Positions 30,009 to 38,755 are shown, numbered from the stretch's first letter. The stretch is 64,000 nt of DNA from Streptomyces sp. NRRL WC-3618 (GCF_001280005.1 NZ_LGDW01000201.1:1-64000); one strand, 5' to 3'. Notes: a model not told the origin generated them from the sequence alone. Program-made: numbers and translations.

Positions 30009-31195
30009 AGCGGCCCCTGGGTGGCGCGCCGGGTGGTCTCGACGAACTTCTCGAAGCGCTCGTACCGCTCGACGCGGCGCCGGTTGGCGCGCCGGAAGCG
30101 GCGGGCGACCAGCCGGGCGAGGTCGGCGGCGCCCACCATGCCGGCCTCCGGGCCGAGCTGGGCGCGCGCGATGCGGGCCTCGGGCCGGTAGCCGCGGCCG
30201 GTGAGATGGCGGCGGAAGGCGTCCCGGGCGGGGCCGATGAGCAGGTCGTCGGCCGCGGAGACACCGCCGCCGATGACGAAGCAGGAGGGGTCAAGGGCGG
30301 CGGCCAGGTTGGCGATGCCGACGCCGAGCCACTGGCCGATGTCCTGGAGCAGCTCGATGCACATGGCGTCGCCCTCGCGGGCCAGCTCGGTGATCATCGG
30401 GCCGGTGATGTCGGCGATGTTGCCCTTGACGTGCTCGATGATCCCGTACGCCACCGGGGAGTCGGCGGCCGCGAGTTCCCGCGCCTCTCTGACCAGCGCG
30501 TTTCCGGAGCTGTACTGCTCCCAGCAGCCGCGGTTGCCGCACGGGCAGCGGTGGCCGCTCGGGACGACCTGCATATGGCCGAACTCGCCGGCGACGCCGA
30601 ACTTGCCGCGCTTGACCTGGCCGTCCTCGAGGATCGCGCCGCCGATACCGGTGCCGAGCGTGATCATGACGAGGTGGTCCTCGCCGCGTCCGGCGCCGAA
30701 GCGCCACTCCGCCCAGGCGGCGGTGTTGGCGTCGTTGTCGACCAGTACGGGGACGGCGAGCCGGCCCGCGAGGCGGTCGCGCAGGGGCTCGTTGCGCCAC
30801 GACAGGTGGGGGGCGAACAGGACGCGGCTGCGTTCGGCGTCGACCCAGCCGGCCGCGCCGATGCCGACGGCGTGCACGTCGTGCCGGTCGGACAGGTCGA
30901 GGACCAGCTCGGTGATGGTGTCCTCGACGACCTTGGGGCTCTTGGACTTGTCCGGCGTCTCGGTCCGGATCTTCTCCAGGATGTTGCCGTCGGCGTCGAC
31001 CACTCCGGCCATCACCTTCGTGCCGCCGATGTCGATGCCGACGGTGGGCACCCGGGGGGCCGTGAGGTGGGAACGGCGCTCGCGCGTGCCGACGGTACGC
31101 AGCGCCGGTGCCCGGCGGGAGCCGATGGGGGCGCTGCCCTCTCGGGCGGAGCCGGCCAGTGCCCTGGGGAGTGGGAGATCGCGGTAGCTGCTCAT
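30005..31195 (-). CDS. ROK-family glucokinase
   Basis: 396 residues. The phosphate-binding motif IDIGGTKVMAG lies at about 58-68. The ROK zinc site CPCGNRGCWEQYSSG is at about 217-231, with its preceding GEFGHMQV histidine. The C-terminal FVIGGGVSAADDLL is at about 327-340. The N-terminal ~50 residues are a variable extension. It would phosphorylate glucose with ATP in the cytosol; ROK glucokinases in Streptomyces also take part in carbon catabolite control. The start at 31195 (MSSYRDLPL) is chosen over upstream codons because the earlier residues have no domain sense; the Shine-Dalgarno is weak. It overlaps the following membrane-protein gene. A REP-like hairpin separates it from the GntR gene upstream. 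Confidence 0.92.
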   Translation of the reverse strand: MSSYRDLPLPRALAGSAREGSAPIGSRRAPALRTVGTRERRSHLTAPRVPTVGIDIGGTKVMAGVVDADGNILEKIRTETPDKSKSPKVVEDTITELVLDLSDRHDVHAVGIGAAGWVDAERSRVLFAPHLSWRNEPLRDRLAGRLAVPVLVDNDANTAAWAEWRFGAGRGEDHLVMITLGTGIGGAILEDGQVKRGKFGVAGEFGHMQVVPSGHRCPCGNRGCWEQYSSGNALVREARELAAADSPVAYGIIEHVKGNIADITGPMITELAREGDAMCIELLQDIGQWLGVGIANLAAALDPSCFVIGGGVSAADDLLIGPARDAFRRHLTGRGYRPEARIARAQLGPEAGMVGAADLARLVARRFRRANRRRVERYERFEKFVETTRRATQGPL

Positions 31196-31285
31196 CGGGA
31201 GTGATTCTGCCTCACCGGCAATGGGCGTGCGTTGCGGGGGAGCGAGGGGGCAGTGCGGGGCGTTCGCCGGGTGCGGGTGCGTCGG

Positions 31286-31347
31286 GGTCGCTCGCACGGT
31301 TCCCCGCGCCCCTGAGGGGAACGGGGCCGCGTCCCTCCCCTCAGGGG
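31286..31347. repeat. REP-like Streptomyces intergenic repeat forming a terminator hairpin
   Basis: CCCCTGAGGGGA (31309-31320) and TCCCCTCAGGGG (31336-31347) are exact complements with a 15-base loop. The left flank GGTTCCCCGCGCCCCT (31299-31314) matches, from memory, a short sequence that recurs very often between Streptomyces genes. The element overlaps the GntR stop and lies between it and the glucokinase, so it should end GntR transcription. Confidence 0.75.
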
Positions 31348-32105
31348 CGTACCAGTAGCTGGAACTCGAACGAGTAGCGGGTGGGGCGGTAGGTGTGGGT
31401 GCCGAACTCGACCGCTCGGCCCGTGTCGTCGAAGGTCGTGCGCTGCATCGTGAGGAGCGGGGCGCCCTCGTGTTCGGCGAGGCGTTCCGCCTCCTCGGGC
31501 GTCGCCCCCCGGGCGCCGATCGACTGCCGGGCGCTGTGCAGGGTGATTCCGGCGGTGCGCATCAGCCGGTACAGCCCGGTGGCCTCCAGCTGGCCGGTGT
31601 CCAGGTCGAACAGGTTGGGCGGCAGGTAGTTGCAGAGGTACGCCATCGGCTCGCCGTGGGCCATCCGCAGCCGTTCCACGCGGTGTACGTCGCTGTCCTC
31701 GGCCACGTTGAGCGCGGCGGCGACCTCGGCGGAGGCCCGCACGACGGTGTTGACGAGGACCTTGGTCGCGGGGCGCTGGCCCGCCGCCTCCAGGTCGTCG
31801 TACAGGCTGCTCAGCTCCAGGGGGCGTTTGACCTGGCTGTGCACGACCTGCGTACCGACGCCCCGGCGGCGTACGAGCAGGCCCTTGTCCACCAGGGACT
31901 GGATCGCCTGGCGCACGGTGGGGCGGGACAGGCCGAGCCGCCCGGCCAGCTCTATCTCGTTGCCCAGCAGGCTGCCGGGGGTGAGTGCGCCGTGCTCGAT
32001 GGCGGCTTCGAGCTGCTGGGACAGCTGGAAGTACAGCGGTACCGGACTGCTCCGGTCCACATGGAGTTCCAGGGGCACTGTCGGATCCACATCTGGTTTC
32101 GGCAC
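31341..32105 (-). CDS. GntR/HutC-family transcriptional regulator
   Basis: 254 residues from GTG 32105; the frame is open upstream but antisense to the next gene. The winged helix is at about 30-85 (LTPGSLLGNEIELAGRLG, LSRPTVRQAIQSLVDKGLL, RRRGVGTQV), followed by a UTRA ligand-binding domain (about 95-250; VERLRMAHGEPMAYL, MQRTTFDDTGRAVEFGT). HutC-type regulators bind sugar-, amino-acid- or inositol-type ligands. It is divergent from a Gfo/Idh/MocA dehydrogenase across about 100 bp containing a TGTCCTGACA dyad, so it probably represses that gene and itself, relieved by the dehydrogenase substrate or a derivative. Confidence 0.9.
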   Translation of the reverse strand: MPKPDVDPTVPLELHVDRSSPVPLYFQLSQQLEAAIEHGALTPGSLLGNEIELAGRLGLSRPTVRQAIQSLVDKGLLVRRRGVGTQVVHSQVKRPLELSSLYDDLEAAGQRPATKVLVNTVVRASAEVAAALNVAEDSDVHRVERLRMAHGEPMAYLCNYLPPNLFDLDTGQLEATGLYRLMRTAGITLHSARQSIGARGATPEEAERLAEHEGAPLLTMQRTTFDDTGRAVEFGTHTYRPTRYSFEFQLLVRP

Positions 32106-32155
32106 GGCCTGAGCGTAGCTCCGGTGATTGTTGACGGGAAGTCGTGTAGTTCGAT

Positions 32156-32201
32156 TGTCCTGACATACGCATTGACAGCGCGCCCGGTCGGACCCCAGTT
32201 T
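32156..32201 (+). promoter_or_regulatory. Dyad operator plus -35/-10 for the dehydrogenase gene
   Basis: TGTCCTGACA (32156-32165) is a perfect TGTC/GACA dyad seven bases before TTGACA (32172-32177). A poor -10, CAGTTT, follows at 32196-32201. The start codon at 32209 would be at or very near the transcript's first base. The dyad fits a GntR-type operator overlapping a promoter. Confidence 0.4.
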
Positions 32202-32208
32202 GGTTCTC

Positions 32209-33222
32209 ATGCGCATCGGAGTCATCGGGACCGGCCGTATCGGTACATTCCACGCGAACACCCTGAGCCGCCATCGCGAGGTCGGGGGCTCCCTCATCGT
32301 CACGGACGCGGACAGTGGGCGGGCGCAGGATCTCGCGCACCGTCTGGGGGCGACGGCCGCGCCGGGTGTCGACGAGATCTTCACCTGGGGCGTGGACGCC
32401 GTGGTGGTCACGGCGGCGACCTCGGCCCACGCCGAACTGATCGGTCGGGCAGCACGGTCGGGCCTCCCGGTGTTCTGCGAGAAGCCCATAGCGCTCGATC
32501 TGCCTGCCACGCTGTCCGCGATCGCCGAGGTCGAGGCGGCCGGGACGATCCTCCAGATGGGCTTCCAGCGCCGTTTCGACACCGGTTACACGGGTGCCCG
32601 CGACGTCGTGCGCTCCGGGAAGCTGGGCCGTCTGCACACCGTCCGCATGATGACGTCCGACCAGACGCCGCCCGCGCCCGAGTATCTGCCGCTGTCCGGC
32701 GGCCTCTACCGGGACGCCCTGATCCAGGACTTCGACATCCTGCGCTGGGTCACGGGGCAGGAGATCGTCGAGGTGTACGCGACGGGGTCGGACGCCGGGC
32801 CCCCGATGTTCCGCGAGGCCGGCGACATCGATACGGCCGCCGCGGTACTCACCCTGGCCGACGGCACGCTCGCCACGGCGACGGCGACGCGGATGAACGG
32901 CGCGGGCTACGACGTCCGCATGGAGCTGGCCGGCGAGCTGGACCAGGTCGGCGTCGGCCTGGACGACCGTACGCCGATCGCGTCCACCGAACCGGCCGGA
33001 CCGCCGGCCGCGAGCAAGCCGTGGACGGGCTTCCTGGAGCGCTTCGGCCCCGCCTACGAGGCGGAACTGTCGGCCTTCGTCGAGGTGGTGCGCGGTGAAC
33101 GCGCCAATCCGTGCGACGGGCGCGAGGCCCTCTCGGCCCTGCGCGTCGCCGAGGCCTGCGAACTGTCCAGACGGGAGCACAGACCCGTACGCCTCACGGA
33201 GATCGCGGGCGGGCGGGAGTAA
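32209..33222 (+). CDS. Gfo/Idh/MocA-family oxidoreductase, inositol 2-dehydrogenase-like
   Basis: 337 residues. The NAD(P) Rossmann motif GVIGTGRIGTFHA is at about 4-16. The family's CEKPIALDL (about 92-100) supplies the conserved Lys-Pro next to the nicotinamide. The catalytic region LIQDFDILRWVTG (about 172-184) contains the family Asp and a substrate-binding pocket like that of IolG-type inositol dehydrogenases. It would oxidise a cyclitol or sugar alcohol to a ketone with NAD+. The ATG at 32209 is favoured over TTG 32200; no strong Shine-Dalgarno is visible. It is divergent from the GntR regulator, its probable controller. No other inositol catabolic gene is in the window, so the substrate is uncertain. 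Confidence 0.9.
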   Translation: MRIGVIGTGRIGTFHANTLSRHREVGGSLIVTDADSGRAQDLAHRLGATAAPGVDEIFTWGVDAVVVTAATSAHAELIGRAARSGLPVFCEKPIALDLPATLSAIAEVEAAGTILQMGFQRRFDTGYTGARDVVRSGKLGRLHTVRMMTSDQTPPAPEYLPLSGGLYRDALIQDFDILRWVTGQEIVEVYATGSDAGPPMFREAGDIDTAAAVLTLADGTLATATATRMNGAGYDVRMELAGELDQVGVGLDDRTPIASTEPAGPPAASKPWTGFLERFGPAYEAELSAFVEVVRGERANPCDGREALSALRVAEACELSRREHRPVRLTEIAGGRE

Positions 33223-33274
33223 GGGCCGGGGCGAACAGCCTCCGTCACTTCTCCACCAACAGGCGAACGCCCTG

Positions 33275-34870
33275 TCAGGTCCAGGGCGCCACGACGACGA
33301 AGGAGCGGTCGGCCCGGTACGCGGCGGTGTTCTCGACACGGTCGAGCCACAGCTGAAGGTTGTCCCGGTGGCGGAGGTAGCGGCCCGGGTAGTTGTACGA
33401 CTCCAGGGAGACCGAACCGGCCGTGGCACCGGAACGGGGGCAGAAGGTCGCGTCCTTGTGGAAGAGGACGGATCCGTCGCCGGTGTCCAGCCGGATACGG
33501 AAGGCGTAGTGCCGCAGATACCTGCCCGTGGCGTCCCTGAATGAGTAGCAGCGGGGGTCGGCCAGGCCGGGAACGACGGTGAAGGTGGCCGCCCGCCGGG
33601 TGGCCGCGGAGCTGGTGGCGCCGACCGGGCCCAGGATGCCGAGCCCGCCGGACTGGCTCACGTAGTCGCCGGGGTTGTCGACCGACCGAAGGGCATGCCG
33701 CCCCAAAACCCGCGCCGCAGCCGTCGCCGCCGGGGCTGCTGTCGGCGTCGATGTCGGAGTGGATACCGATGTCGGGGTCGGGGACGGGGTAGATGTCGGT
33801 TTCGGTGCCGCGGACGTTCCCGAGGACGGCGGCACGGACGAGGTGGCGGGCGACAGCGGGGCCGCGGCGGCGGGTCGCGGGGCCGGCTCGTGCGATCCCG
33901 TGGCGGTGTACCAGACCACTCCGGCGGCCGCGAGCGTGACGGCCCCTGCGGCTGCCGTCATCGCGGGTTTGGCGGCCAGCCTGCCGATCGTCCGCGCCGT
34001 ACGGCTCGCAGCGCTCGTCGTCCGTGTGCCCGGGCCGACGGTCGCCCCGGCCGAGCCCGCCCCCAGCGTCCTGGCCAGTACCAGGCCGGTCAGGCCGACC
34101 GGCACCGGCACCAGCGCGAGGCCGGCCAGCAGCCCCTCCGCCGGTACCAGGTCGGACGAGCGCAACAGGCACTGCGGACAGTCTCGGACATGGCGGGCCA
34201 GCCGCTTGCGCCACAGCCCGGACGGCCGCCCGTCCCACGACGCGAGCACGGCGGACAGGTCTGGACAGCGCGGCGAGGCCGTCACCGCTCGTACGACGGT
34301 GCGCGCCGTCTCCAGCCGTTCCTTGACCCGCTGGACGCGGACCGCGGCGTGCTGCGGTGTGAGGCCGCAGGCCGCCGAGAGCTCGCCGCGGTTCAGTTCA
34401 CCGGCGCTCTCCATCCACCACAGCGCGAGTACCTCGCGTTCCTCGTCCTCCAGCCAACGGGTCGCCTCCACCGCTTCACGCCGCTGGCCCGACAGCGCGA
34501 GCCGGAGAATCGCCAGGTCGGAGAAGTCGGCCTGGGAGTCCGTGTCGTGGGCGTTCTCGTCCAGGGGTTCCGCGGGGAGGCGGGCGCGCCCGCTCCGCCA
34601 CCGGTCACGGATCTGTCGCACGGTGATGGCGACGAGCCAGGACCGGAACCGATCCGGTCGCTCCAGTCCGGGCAACCCGTCCAGGACCCGCATCATCGTG
34701 TCCTGGACCACGTCGTCGACGTCGCTGTGCCCGTCCAGCGCCCGCCCGACGATGTTGTAGACCAACGGCAGACAGCCCCGTATCAGCTGGTCCGAGGCCT
34801 GCCGGTCCCCGGCCCGCGCCGCCATGACGACGGCGACGTCCGGTCGTTCCTGCGTGTTCTGCGGGCGCAC
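33275..34870 (-). CDS. Sigma factor fused to a zinc-type anti-sigma, membrane span and AbfB domain
   Basis: 531 residues. Region 2 is at about 24-94 (DVDDVVQDTMMRVLDGL, RFRSWLVAITVRQIRDRW). Region 4 is at about 135-190 (DEEREVLALWWMESAGELNRGELSAACGL). Residues 202-234 contain C202 and H227-x3-C231-x2-C234 (RHVRDCPQC), the ZAS anti-sigma zinc pattern. Hydrophobic spans at about 247-267 and 303-325 cross the membrane. After a Ser/Thr/Pro stalk, residues about 385-531 form an AbfB (CBM42-like) arabinose-binding beta-trefoil (SVDNPGDYVSQSGG, YLRHYAFRIRL, SYNYPGRYLRHRDNL). One polypeptide thus joins an outside sugar sensor to a sigma factor inside. The GTG start is at 34870. Confidence 0.88.
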   Translation of the reverse strand: MRPQNTQERPDVAVVMAARAGDRQASDQLIRGCLPLVYNIVGRALDGHSDVDDVVQDTMMRVLDGLPGLERPDRFRSWLVAITVRQIRDRWRSGRARLPAEPLDENAHDTDSQADFSDLAILRLALSGQRREAVEATRWLEDEEREVLALWWMESAGELNRGELSAACGLTPQHAAVRVQRVKERLETARTVVRAVTASPRCPDLSAVLASWDGRPSGLWRKRLARHVRDCPQCLLRSSDLVPAEGLLAGLALVPVPVGLTGLVLARTLGAGSAGATVGPGTRTTSAASRTARTIGRLAAKPAMTAAAGAVTLAAAGVVWYTATGSHEPAPRPAAAAPLSPATSSVPPSSGTSAAPKPTSTPSPTPTSVSTPTSTPTAAPAATAAARVLGRHALRSVDNPGDYVSQSGGLGILGPVGATSSAATRRAATFTVVPGLADPRCYSFRDATGRYLRHYAFRIRLDTGDGSVLFHKDATFCPRSGATAGSVSLESYNYPGRYLRHRDNLQLWLDRVENTAAYRADRSFVVVAPWT

Positions 34871-35150
34871 CCCGCCCCACCTGCCCCGTCCCGTTGCCGA
34901 CGTGTCGAGGGCGACAGTCTCTCAGGAGCGAACCCGGAGGACTTGCCTGGGTCGCTTCCCAGGACCGCCCCACACCTCGGTCCGTGCCGTGGTTTCCGTT
35001 GTGCGCGCCGCGCCGGTGCGTCTCCTGAGCGGACGACCGCTGCGGACGACCCCGTCCGAGGACTGACGGAGGCGACGCGCCATGGCTCTCGGAACAGCAT
35101 TCGACACAGCGAACGCCTGGAAAGGATGTGCCGTGCTCCTGGCGCCGGCC
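34871..35150. other. Intergenic region with a perfect hairpin
   Basis: 280 bp between two leftward genes. CCTGGG (34946-34951) and CCCAGG (34958-34963) form a perfect dyad with a 6-base centre; it may be an operator for the sigma fusion gene or a weak terminator for the response regulator. I see nothing else here. Confidence 0.4.
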
Positions 35151-35861
35151 CTACAGTCCGGCCCTACTGTCCGCCTGTCCGTCCTCTTCCCGTTCTTCCA
35201 GTTCTTCCAGGAGTCCGGCGTCGTATGCCAACAGGGCGATCTGCACGCGGTTGTTGAGGTCGAGTTTGGCCAGGACGCGGGAGACGTGCGTCTTGACGGT
35301 CGCGACGCTCATGAACAGGGCGGCGGCGATCTCGGCGTTCGAGAGGCCCTGGCCGACGGCGACCGCGACCTCGCGTTCCCGGTCGTTCAGCGCGCCGATC
35401 CGCTCCCGGGCGCCGGCCCGCCGGGTGCCGGCCGTGCCGCCCGCCGCGTGGGCCATCAACTGGCGGGTCACCGCAGGTGAGAGGACGGGGTCCCCGGCCG
35501 CGACGCGGCGTACCGCCGCCAGGATCTCGGCGGGCGGGGTGTCCTTGAGGACGAAGCCGGCGGCGCCCGCGCGCAGGGCGCGCAGTACCTGGTCGTCGGC
35601 GTGGAAGGTGGTGAGGACGACGACCTGCGGGGCGTTCTTGAGGGCCCGCAGGCGTTCGGTGGCGGCGAGGCCGTCCATCGTCGGCATCCGGATGTCCATG
35701 AGCACGACGTCCGGGCCGGTGCGGCCGACGAGCGCCTCGACCTCGCTGCCGTCGGCGGCCTCGCCGACGATCTCGATGTCGTCGGCGCCGCCCATCATGA
35801 AGGACAGGCCCGCCCGTACCAGGGGGTCGTCGTCGACAAGGAGCAGTCTGATCACGGTCAT
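35151..35861 (-). CDS. NarL/LuxR-family response regulator
   Basis: 236 residues. The receiver domain (1-122) has the acidic pair D10-D12, the phosphoacceptor D56 (VVLMDIRMP), a switch Thr in VVLTTFHAD and a Lys in AGFVLKDTPP. The C-terminal LuxR helix-turn-helix (about 155-220) is complete (LNDREREVAVAVGQGLSNAEIAAALFMSVATVKTH split across helices). On phosphorylation it should dimerise and bind DNA. Its likely kinase is the HisKA_3 protein at 37023-38345, separated from it by a divergently placed aldo/keto reductase gene. The target is unknown; the divergent promoter region before the reductase is the obvious candidate. Confidence 0.93.
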   Translation of the reverse strand: MTVIRLLLVDDDPLVRAGLSFMMGGADDIEIVGEAADGSEVEALVGRTGPDVVLMDIRMPTMDGLAATERLRALKNAPQVVVLTTFHADDQVLRALRAGAAGFVLKDTPPAEILAAVRRVAAGDPVLSPAVTRQLMAHAAGGTAGTRRAGARERIGALNDREREVAVAVGQGLSNAEIAAALFMSVATVKTHVSRVLAKLDLNNRVQIALLAYDAGLLEELEEREEDGQADSRAGL

Positions 35862-35958
35862 GGCCCCACGTAATCACGGTTGTGCGGCACCCGGAGCCGT
35901 CCTGGGCGCCGCACCGCTAGATTGCGGACCTGAACTCCCGTGAAGTGAGGGGCCTTTC

Positions 35959-36993
35959 GTGCGTTACCGACTGCTGGGCCGGACCGGCCTACGTGTCTCC
36001 GAGCTCTTCCTCGGGGCCATGACCTTCGGTGAACAGGGCGGGGTGGGGGCACCCCGGGAGGAGTGCGCGCGCCTTCTCGACGCGTACGAGGACGCGGGCG
36101 GGAACGTCGTCGACACCGCGATCAACTACCGCGGTGGTGCGAGCGAGCGGATCCTCGGCGAACTCCTCAGAGGGCGGCGCGACCGGCTCGTACTGTCCAC
36201 GAAGTACACGATCTCGCGCGACGGCTCCGACCCCAACGCCGCCGGCAACCACCGCAAGAACCTCGCGCTGTCCCTGGAGACGAGCCTGCGCAGGCTCGGC
36301 ACGGACTACGTCGACGTGTACTGGGTGCACATCTGGGACCGTGCCACGCCCGTCGAGGAGACCATGCGCGCCCTTGACGACGCCGTGCGCTCGGGGAAGG
36401 TGCTGTACGTCGGTATCGCGGACGCGCCGGCCTGGGTGGTGTCCCGGGCCAACACCCTCGCGGAGTGGCGGGGTTGGTCACAGTTCGCCGCGCTGCAGGT
36501 GCCGTACAGCCTGCTGAACCGGGACATCGAGCGTGAACTGCTGCCCATGGCGGAGGCGTTCGGGATGTCGGTGGCGGCCTGGAGTCCGCTGCACAACGGC
36601 ATTCTGTCCGGCAAGTACACGCGCGCGCGTGGCATCGCCCCCGACGAGTCGGTACGGCTGTCCGCGGACGCGATCGGCGAGCGCGAGCACACGGTCGCGC
36701 GGGCGGTGCAGTCGGCGGCGGACGAACTCGGCGTGTCCCCGGCGCAGGTGGCCATCGCGTGGACCATGGCGCACTCCCCCGCCGTGCACCCCATCGTGGG
36801 CGCGCGCCGGGTCGAGCAGCTCACCGACAACCTGGGCGCGGCCGAACTGGCGCTGCCCGCCGACCTGGTGGCGAGGCTGGACGAGACGACCGGTTTCCGG
36901 CCGGGCTTCCCGACCGAGTTCATCGAGGAGACCTCGGCCTGGGTGTACGGGGAGGCGGGACAACGGGTGGTCCCGCGTACGGGGCGCGGCTGA
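35959..36993 (+). CDS. Aldo/keto reductase
   Basis: 344 residues. The (beta/alpha)8 family motifs are present: LRVSELFLGAMTFG at the start, the catalytic tetrad region DTAINYRGGASE (Asp and Tyr, about 50-60), Lys in LVLSTKY (about 80) and His in YWVHIWD (about 118). The NADP-binding end is IVGARRVEQLTDNLGA (about 280-295). It would reduce aldehydes or ketones with NADPH in the cytosol. The start GTG 35959 has GAGGGG six bases before it. It is divergent from the response regulator (97 bp) with a TAGATT -10-like hexamer in between, so it is the likely target of the two-component system that flanks it. Confidence 0.92.
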   Translation: MRYRLLGRTGLRVSELFLGAMTFGEQGGVGAPREECARLLDAYEDAGGNVVDTAINYRGGASERILGELLRGRRDRLVLSTKYTISRDGSDPNAAGNHRKNLALSLETSLRRLGTDYVDVYWVHIWDRATPVEETMRALDDAVRSGKVLYVGIADAPAWVVSRANTLAEWRGWSQFAALQVPYSLLNRDIERELLPMAEAFGMSVAAWSPLHNGILSGKYTRARGIAPDESVRLSADAIGEREHTVARAVQSAADELGVSPAQVAIAWTMAHSPAVHPIVGARRVEQLTDNLGAAELALPADLVARLDETTGFRPGFPTEFIEETSAWVYGEAGQRVVPRTGRG

Positions 36994-37022
36994 CAGCGCC
37001 CTCTTCTGTGCCGACCGGCCCG

Positions 37023-38345
37023 TCAGGAACCCCATGGCAGCCAGGCCCGTACGGCGAACCCCTTGTCCCCCGCCACGCCGTGCTCCAGCCGGCCGCCCGC
37101 CAGGGTCGCGCGTTCGGTCAGGCCGATGAGGCCCTGTCCGGAGCCGGGGACGTGCGGGACCTCTCCGGGAGGTGCGGGATTGCGTACGGAGACGGTCAGG
37201 CCGTCGCCCGGGGCTCCCGCGAGACGGACCGTGACCTCCGCGCCCGGGGCGTGCTTGCGGGCGTTGGTGAGGCTCTCCTGGACGATCCGGTAGGCGGTGC
37301 GGCCGACGGAGGCGGGGACGGCGGCCGGTGCCGTCACGCGGCTTTCCAGCACGATCTTCATGCCGGCCGCGCGGGACTCGGTCACGAGCGGGTCGAGCGC
37401 GGCGAGCGTCGGCTGCGGGCGCCCCGCCTCCTCCGCGTCGCCGGTCCGCAGGACGCCGATGATCTCCCGCAGGTCCTGGAGGGCCTCGTGGGCGCTCTCG
37501 CGGATGACCCCGGCCGCCCGCGCGACCTCCTCGCGGGGTGCGTCGGGCCGAAACTCCAGGCCGCCGGCGTGGACGCTCAGCAGGGTGAGGCGATGGGCGA
37601 GCACGTCGTGCATCTCGCGCGCGATGGCCTCGCGGGCGAGCCTCTGGGCCTGCTCGGCCCGCAGCGCCGCCTCCGTCTCGGCCCGCCGCAGCCGGTCCCG
37701 CAGACTCAGTGTCAGCTGCCGCTTGGCCCGCACGAACATGCCCCAGCCGACCGCGGTCGCGGACAGCAGGACGCTGAGGGCCACCGCGGCGAAGTACGGC
37801 AGGTCTGGGTCCGGTCGCAGCCAGAAGTAGCACGGGATCACCGCGGCGGAGGCCCCGCCGACGAGGCCGACGTACCGGAAGGGCCGGTGCACGGCGAGGG
37901 AGAAGAGGGCGACCAGGCCCGCGCCGCCCGCTGTGCTCGACACGAGGCTCACCGCGAGCATCGCGACGGCGAGGCCCAGCGGCCAGCGGCGGCGGAGCCA
38001 GACGGCGGCGCAGGAGAGGGCGCCGAGGCACTGGTCGGCGACGGCGATCGCGTGGGGTGTGTGCGGGTCGCCGGCCAGGGCGTTGGCGCCCAGCACGCCG
38101 ACGAGAACGGCCAGCAGGAAGCAGGTGAAGTCGACGACCCAGTCGCGCGCGGTGCGCCGGGGCTGTGCGGACCTGCCGAAGCGTCCGGCGCGCTGTTGCC
38201 CGGGGCCACGACCGGTGTCGGATCCGGGGTCGGTTCCGGGTTGCGGTCCGAGTGCGTCGAGCACTGCCGACGGGAAGAGCCATCGCCGCCCGGGGAATGC
38301 CGTCGGGGCGTCGGGAACGGACGTCGTCGACCTGTCACCACTCAC
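37023..38345 (-). CDS. Sensor histidine kinase, HisKA_3 type
   Basis: About 440 residues. The N-terminal 70 residues are soluble and low-complexity. Then four to five membrane spans follow (about 70-205; FTCFLLAVLVGVLGANALAG, AVALSVLLSATAVGWGMFV) with almost no outside loop, so it probably senses membrane state or a lipophilic signal. The dimerisation helix has the phosphoacceptor His in AREMHDVLAHRL (about residue 246). The HATPase lobe ends in SGQGLIGLTERA (about 405-417). The start is uncertain: GTG 38345 is used here, TTG 38354 is possible, and neither has a good Shine-Dalgarno. It pairs with the LuxR-type regulator at 35151-35861 despite the intervening reductase gene. Confidence 0.9.
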   Translation of the reverse strand: MSGDRSTTSVPDAPTAFPGRRWLFPSAVLDALGPQPGTDPGSDTGRGPGQQRAGRFGRSAQPRRTARDWVVDFTCFLLAVLVGVLGANALAGDPHTPHAIAVADQCLGALSCAAVWLRRRWPLGLAVAMLAVSLVSSTAGGAGLVALFSLAVHRPFRYVGLVGGASAAVIPCYFWLRPDPDLPYFAAVALSVLLSATAVGWGMFVRAKRQLTLSLRDRLRRAETEAALRAEQAQRLAREAIAREMHDVLAHRLTLLSVHAGGLEFRPDAPREEVARAAGVIRESAHEALQDLREIIGVLRTGDAEEAGRPQPTLAALDPLVTESRAAGMKIVLESRVTAPAAVPASVGRTAYRIVQESLTNARKHAPGAEVTVRLAGAPGDGLTVSVRNPAPPGEVPHVPGSGQGLIGLTERATLAGGRLEHGVAGDKGFAVRAWLPWGS

Positions 38346-38523
38346 GGTCGACAAATCTACGCGGGGATGGGCGGCGCCGGACGTGCCGCATCATGATCGT
38401 CGACCAAAGTCGCACCGGCGCAGACTTTAGGCGCCCGTGCCGGAAGGGATCGGCGACTTCGGGAGGGCGGGCATCACCCTGCGGCCGATGGAGGCGAGGG
38501 GTCCGGGGGGCGAGGATCCCCGC

Positions 38524-38724
38524 ATGAAGCAGCTACTGGAAGTCCTCGGTTTTGTCGCCCTGGTGCAGGGCGTCGCGGGCCTGCTGAGCGAATTCACCGA
38601 CCTGGACTGGGGCTTCGTACACAGGATCGGATTTCTCGACGGCTACGAGACCTACGCGAGCGTGGCGCTGCTCGTGCTGGCGCTGGCGCTGTTCGCCGCC
38701 GCCGAGAGCCGGAAGTCCGGGTGA
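38524..38724 (+). CDS. Small two-span membrane protein
   Basis: 66 residues from ATG 38524 (a GAGG about nine bases upstream); the frame is open earlier. There are two hydrophobic helices (LLEVLGFVALVQGVAGLL and ASVALLVLALALFAA) joined by a polar loop with several aromatic and acidic residues (DLDWGFVHRIGFLDGYETY). This is a common Streptomyces small membrane protein shape. No function is known to me. It is divergent from the histidine kinase and ends inside a terminator hairpin. Confidence 0.7.
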   Translation: MKQLLEVLGFVALVQGVAGLLSEFTDLDWGFVHRIGFLDGYETYASVALLVLALALFAAAESRKSG

Positions 38725-38755
38725 CCGAAGTGGGGTTCGGCTCGCCCGGGCTTCC
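38711..38755. terminator. Nested hairpins between convergent genes
   Basis: GGAAGTCCGGG (38711-38721) pairs with CCCGGGCTTCC (38745-38755) with one G-T wobble. A second 5-bp stem, CCGAA/TTCGG, lies inside at 38725-38740. The element overlaps the end of the small membrane protein gene and precedes the end of the RNase gene. Confidence 0.7.
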
